From assembly GCF_030816295.1 (NCBI RefSeq), contig NZ_JAUSXV010000001.1, forward strand, positions 1,798,001 through 1,862,000: 64,000 nucleotides of DNA. Reading direction: 5' to 3'. Numbering within the stretch: the first letter of the stretch is position 1; every line of letters begins with the position of its first letter. Positions 60,753-64,000 of this stretch are shown here, piece by piece. The translations under genes were made by a program, and so were the position numbers. The stretch is from Microbacterium natoriense (GTDB lineage: Bacteria; Actinomycetota; Actinomycetes; Actinomycetales; Microbacteriaceae). The notes beneath the pieces were generated by a model. It had not been told where the DNA came from, made no database searches, and saw nothing but the letters and a program-made list of their open reading frames with translations.

Positions 60753-62701
60753 GTGCGATCGATCCATCCACCGTCCCGAACGTCCTCGACGCATCGCTGG
60801 TCGAGAGTCTCGGTGACGGCGTCGTGACGTCGGCGAGCCTGCTCGAGACCACGATGGCGAGCGCGCATGATCGCTGGCAGCACCTGCCGGAGGTGTTCGA
60901 CATCACCGGCGCCGAGGGTGCTGTCGCGATGCTCGATCCTGCACGAGGTGCTGTGAGCGAGTTCGTGACGGCGATGATCGAGGCGCGCCGTGTCCTCAGT
61001 GACGCGACGATGAACACGCTGCCAACGTTGAAGAAGAGACGCGAAGAGCTGCTCGAACGCATCACGACGGTGAATCAGCAGCACGCCGATGCGGTCTCAG
61101 CCTCATCGGATGCGGATTCCGCGTACTGGATCGCGTACCGTGACGATCCTGACTCGGATGCAACGTCGACGGCGGCAGATGAGCGCAGCGCCGCATCGGA
61201 TGCCGAGGACGCAGCAGACACGGCGGTCACTGATCTGAAGCGGGATATCGAGCAGCTGCGATCTGACATCGAGGCCGAAGAAGCGTGGATCGCCGGGGAG
61301 CTCGGGCGGATTTCCGGTGGTGATGTCGTGCGCGGTGCGCGGGGCGAAGAGGTTCGTGTTTCGCAGACGTACTGGGGTGAGGCGGAAGCCGTGTATCCGG
61401 GCGGTCCGACTATCACTTCGGGTCTTGCCGAGCATCTGCGGGAGTCGATCTCGGATGCCGTGGCGGACCGTATCGCCTGGCTCAGCGCTGCGAGCGGCTC
61501 CAAGGCAGAGAAGTGGATGGCTGCGCACCCTGACTTCGCATCTGCCGTCGGTTTCGTCGACCCGCAGCGCGCGGTGTACCTCTTCGAGAACCTTGAAGAT
61601 CAGTCCACCCTCGACGCGGACGGCGCCTGGGCGACCGGGCCGCTCGCTTCCCTGTTCGCGGTCGCTCCTGCTGCGATCGGCAACCTCAACGGCATCCCCG
61701 CCACAGTGAAGAACCAGTTCAACCGGGAAACACTGAAAGACCTCCTCGCCGGCGACCTCTCGGTCGAACAGCGGAAGCAGCTCGCGGCGTTGCAGAACTT
61801 GCTGGACTCCGCCGGGGAGAAGGGCCAGCCTGACACTAGCCTTTTGTCTCTGTTCCTTGAGACAGATGACAGCAGCCCTCGGGCGAGCGTGGGTTTCGGC
61901 GATGTGGACACGGCCAGCCAGATCACCACGCTCACCCATGGCATCGAGACAGACATGGGAAATCTCGGCGAGTGGTCTGATAGCGCGATCTCTATGAAGA
62001 GCGCGTTGGACAAGGAACTGGCGGATCAGGGTGTCACGGGGAGCACGGCTATGGTGCTGTTCATGGAGTGGGACTCGGGCGGGACTGGCAACGTGTGGAA
62101 CATCGAACGCCCCGACAGCGGTGCCGAACGCATCGCTCAGCTGCTCGGAGGATTCCAGACGACCAACCCCTCAGCCCAACGCAACCTCGAACTGCACTCG
62201 CTGGGCACAACCGCGGGTACGCAGATGATCATTGACAATCCTGGCCTCGTCGACAACGTCTGGCTTTACGGATCGGCCGGCGTCACGGAGCAGACGGCTG
62301 CGGACCTGGAGAACCTGATCAGACGCAATCTCGTCACCGTCAACGCCACCCACGCCTCAGACGACTTCATCGCACCCATCGGACGATGGCCAGTCTCGGA
62401 GCACCCTGTCGACCCGCGCACCATCTTGGGTGTGCAAGAGTTCTCTGCAGATGGGGGGTTCGTTTCGGGGTACGGGAGCGGTGACGGCGAGTATGGGGAG
62501 CGCACTGAGGGCCACAATTCGCAAGCCAGCACGGAGTGGTACTACCTCATCGATGGGTTCGAAAGTTCGCCGACCGGCGACCCCGTTCCCGTGATGGACG
62601 ATGAGTCTGTTGGCTACGTCGATCCGCGGTCGCAGTCCTTCAAGCAGACGGTGATGGATCTGGCAACCGCACTCGATCTCGAAGACGGGCGGATGAGGTG
62701 A
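60749..62701 (+). CDS. Putative T7SS effector with alpha/beta-hydrolase domain (DUF1023-like)
   Basis: 650 aa. Residues 1 to about 220 are helical, with a long Asp/Ala-rich coiled coil (KKRREELLERITTVNQQHAD; VTDLKRDIEQLRSDIEAEEA), as in T7SS-targeted toxins. The second half holds an alpha/beta-hydrolase: strand MVLFMEWDSGG, nucleophile elbow LELHSLGTTAGTQ (Ser), VDNVWLYGSAGV, acid in THASDDFIAPIG and a likely catalytic His in EGHNSQ. Lipase or esterase activity is inferred. No signal peptide. ATG 60749 overlaps the previous stop; GTGA overlap with the first lipoprotein. Confidence 0.82.
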   Translation: MSAIDPSTVPNVLDASLVESLGDGVVTSASLLETTMASAHDRWQHLPEVFDITGAEGAVAMLDPARGAVSEFVTAMIEARRVLSDATMNTLPTLKKRREELLERITTVNQQHADAVSASSDADSAYWIAYRDDPDSDATSTAADERSAASDAEDAADTAVTDLKRDIEQLRSDIEAEEAWIAGELGRISGGDVVRGARGEEVRVSQTYWGEAEAVYPGGPTITSGLAEHLRESISDAVADRIAWLSAASGSKAEKWMAAHPDFASAVGFVDPQRAVYLFENLEDQSTLDADGAWATGPLASLFAVAPAAIGNLNGIPATVKNQFNRETLKDLLAGDLSVEQRKQLAALQNLLDSAGEKGQPDTSLLSLFLETDDSSPRASVGFGDVDTASQITTLTHGIETDMGNLGEWSDSAISMKSALDKELADQGVTGSTAMVLFMEWDSGGTGNVWNIERPDSGAERIAQLLGGFQTTNPSAQRNLELHSLGTTAGTQMIIDNPGLVDNVWLYGSAGVTEQTAADLENLIRRNLVTVNATHASDDFIAPIGRWPVSEHPVDPRTILGVQEFSADGGFVSGYGSGDGEYGERTEGHNSQASTEWYYLIDGFESSPTGDPVPVMDDESVGYVDPRSQSFKQTVMDLATALDLEDGRMR

Positions 62702-63351
62702 CGCACGGCCGACGAACAGCCGCCGTTGCGGTGATGATGGCGGGAGTTCTGTCCATGCTTACAGGATGCGGGGAACCGGCGTTGTTGGGTGACGAACTGT
62801 TCGACCAGGCCCGTAAGGTGAATTTTGCCTACAAGGCTGCGGTTGCGGATGTGCAGCTGCAGCTGTTCGATGGGGAGTGGACTCTTGAGGGATACGGCGA
62901 CAGTCCCGATCAGTGTGGGGATGATGGGTATATGTTCCGGTTGGGGCGTTCGACGCCGTTCGAGTGGCGGTTTGAGGGCTCACCTGCGGAGGCAGGTGAG
63001 CGGATCGCTGCCTGGTTGGATGAGAACGGGTGGTCGGATATCAAGACGCGTACGTATTCCGGGGACGTCGACAACGTCCTCGTCGAGGCGGAGAAACCCG
63101 ACTCGCATGTTGCGCTCTTGACGATCGACTTCAACCCGGGCCAGCGTTCCGACATGATCACCATCAACGCCGATTCCACCTGCGAACCCGGCGACTGGCT
63201 TGACCTCATCGAGTCATTCAGGCCGGGCGTCAGTACCGGTGAAAGCGTACCGACGAAGGACGATCGCACTACTGAAGCGCCGACCGACAAACCTTCGTTC
63301 GGATACAACGATGACGGAACGCCGAGATTCTGGGGCGACGAGGGCGACTGA
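62698..63351 (+). CDS. Lipoprotein, tandem paralogue 1 (immunity candidate)
   Basis: 217 aa with a lipoprotein signal (AAVAVMMAGVLSMLTGC, lipidated Cys at about 24). The mature part carries DELFDQARK, FDGEWTLEGYGDSPDQCG, GRSTPFEWRF, WLDENGWSDIKTRTYS, DSTCEPGDW and a C-terminal PSFGYNDDGTPRFWG. GTG at 62698 overlaps the effector stop. No family recognised. Position behind the effector and the outside location suggest protection against it, but this is inference. Confidence 0.82.
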   Translation: MTHGRRTAAVAVMMAGVLSMLTGCGEPALLGDELFDQARKVNFAYKAAVADVQLQLFDGEWTLEGYGDSPDQCGDDGYMFRLGRSTPFEWRFEGSPAEAGERIAAWLDENGWSDIKTRTYSGDVDNVLVEAEKPDSHVALLTIDFNPGQRSDMITINADSTCEPGDWLDLIESFRPGVSTGESVPTKDDRTTEAPTDKPSFGYNDDGTPRFWGDEGD

Positions 63352-63353
63352 TT

Positions 63354-63998
63354 TTGTCGAATCAGCGCCAGTTGCTCGGGGCGTCAAGCCTTTTGTCTAT
63401 TGCGGTTATCTGCGGCTGCAGTTCTGTGGCGTCGGGTGATGAGTTGTTCGATCAGGCGCGGTCGGTGTATCTGGATTATCGGTCGGCTGTGGCCGAGGTC
63501 CAGGTGGAGATCTTTGATGGTGAGTGGGTGATCGACGAGTACGGTGACTCCCCGGATGCGTGTGGTGCAGACGGATACCAGTTCTCGTTCGGGCGGTCGA
63601 CGCCCGAGGGGTGGAAGATCGACGGTACGCCGTCGGAGGCCGCGGATCGGCTGGCGAAGTGGTTGGACGAGAACGGGTGGTCGGAGATCAAAAAGCGGAC
63701 CTACAGCGACGGGATCGCCGACGTCGTCGTTGAGGCAGAACGTCCTGACGCGCACGTCGGCCATCTGACGGTCGACATCAGCCCGGGCGAGCTCTACGAC
63801 TCAACCACGATCTATGTCGACTCGACCTGCGAACCTGGTGACTCGCAGGAGTTAGCAGAGCTTCTGCGCCCAGGGGTCCTCACGGGTACGAGCGCGGAGA
63901 GCAACGGTGATCGCACGGCGGAGCGTCCAGGTGATGAACCCTCATTTGGCCGCAACGATGACGGCACTCCAAGGTACTGGAACGACAAGGACAAGTGA
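63354..63998 (+). CDS. Lipoprotein, tandem paralogue 2 (immunity candidate)
   Basis: 214 aa, clearly homologous to the preceding protein over its whole length (DELFDQARS, FDGEWVIDEYGDSPDACG, GRSTPEGWKI, WLDENGWSEIKKRTYS, DSTCEPGDS, PSFGRNDDGTPRYW). Signal LLGASSLLSIAVICGC with a less canonical lipobox. Starts at TTG 63354, 2 bases after the previous stop. The duplicate and its divergence fit stacked immunity genes. Ends two bases before the window edge. Confidence 0.8.
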   Translation: MSNQRQLLGASSLLSIAVICGCSSVASGDELFDQARSVYLDYRSAVAEVQVEIFDGEWVIDEYGDSPDACGADGYQFSFGRSTPEGWKIDGTPSEAADRLAKWLDENGWSEIKKRTYSDGIADVVVEAERPDAHVGHLTVDISPGELYDSTTIYVDSTCEPGDSQELAELLRPGVLTGTSAESNGDRTAERPGDEPSFGRNDDGTPRYWNDKDK

Positions 63999-64000
63999 CG

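Overview
The window is high-GC, gene-dense actinobacterial DNA. It has many ATGA/GTGA stop-start overlaps, GTG and TTG starts, and very little intergenic space. The protein families, the intergenic inverted repeats (GGTCGTTGAGCGAG / GACGAAACGC) and the GGTCCCTGAGC-type short repeats point to the family Microbacteriaceae, most likely Microbacterium. The genus is an inference from gene content, not a measured placement. I see no rRNA, tRNA, CRISPR array, insertion sequence or prophage, and no gene-free stretch over 300 bases.

Left part (1-20.9 kb), core and sugar metabolism. A GH20 hexosaminidase runs off the left edge. Next is a glyA-folD one-carbon pair behind a ZTP riboswitch. Three reverse-strand genes follow (small membrane protein, DUF6882-like protein, MFS exporter). 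A LacI regulator then diverges from an ABC sugar importer (lipoprotein plus two permeases) and GH3 and GH43 glycosidases. This looks like a xylo- or arabino-oligosaccharide uptake and hydrolysis operon, with a near-perfect LacI operator on the -35 box. A thiamine locus follows: thiE divergent from thiO-thiS-thiG-thiF/moeZ, with a TPP riboswitch between them. An MFS exporter then faces an HxlR-peroxiredoxin fusion across a perfect 17-bp-arm palindrome.

Middle (20.9-51.3 kb), aromatic catabolism and assorted enzymes. A homoprotocatechuate meta-cleavage cluster (hpaI, hpaH, hpaD, hpaE, a GntR regulator, and a fused FAH-RraA protein) diverges from an MHS-type transporter. Two regulator/flavin-monooxygenase pairs follow (TetR and IclR), each with paired operator-like sites. 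Then come an ABC exporter with a LuxR-type response regulator and a frameshifted histidine kinase. Assorted enzymes follow (VOC protein, PhzF, TPP-dependent enzyme), then the ATP-grasp/alpha-E/transglutaminase trio, a phosphoribosyltransferase, and an ATP-dependent DNA ligase. A paaABCDE phenylacetyl-CoA epoxidase operon with an enoyl-CoA hydratase ends this part.

Right part (51.3-64 kb), the most unusual region: a compact type VII secretion (ESX-like) locus. On the minus strand six genes are linked by 4-bp overlaps: FHA/RDD-type membrane protein, single-pass protein with octapeptide TG-DP repeats, EccD-like protein, ParA-like protein without P-loop lysines, three-ATPase EccC, and a second ParA-like protein without P-loop lysines. 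Divergent on the plus strand are a WXG100-like protein, an ESAT-6-like protein, a DUF6507-like protein, a 650-aa alpha/beta-hydrolase protein that looks like the secreted effector, and two tandem paralogous lipoproteins placed where immunity proteins would be. EccB, EccE and mycosin are not seen in the window. The right edge cuts the locus, so they could lie beyond it.
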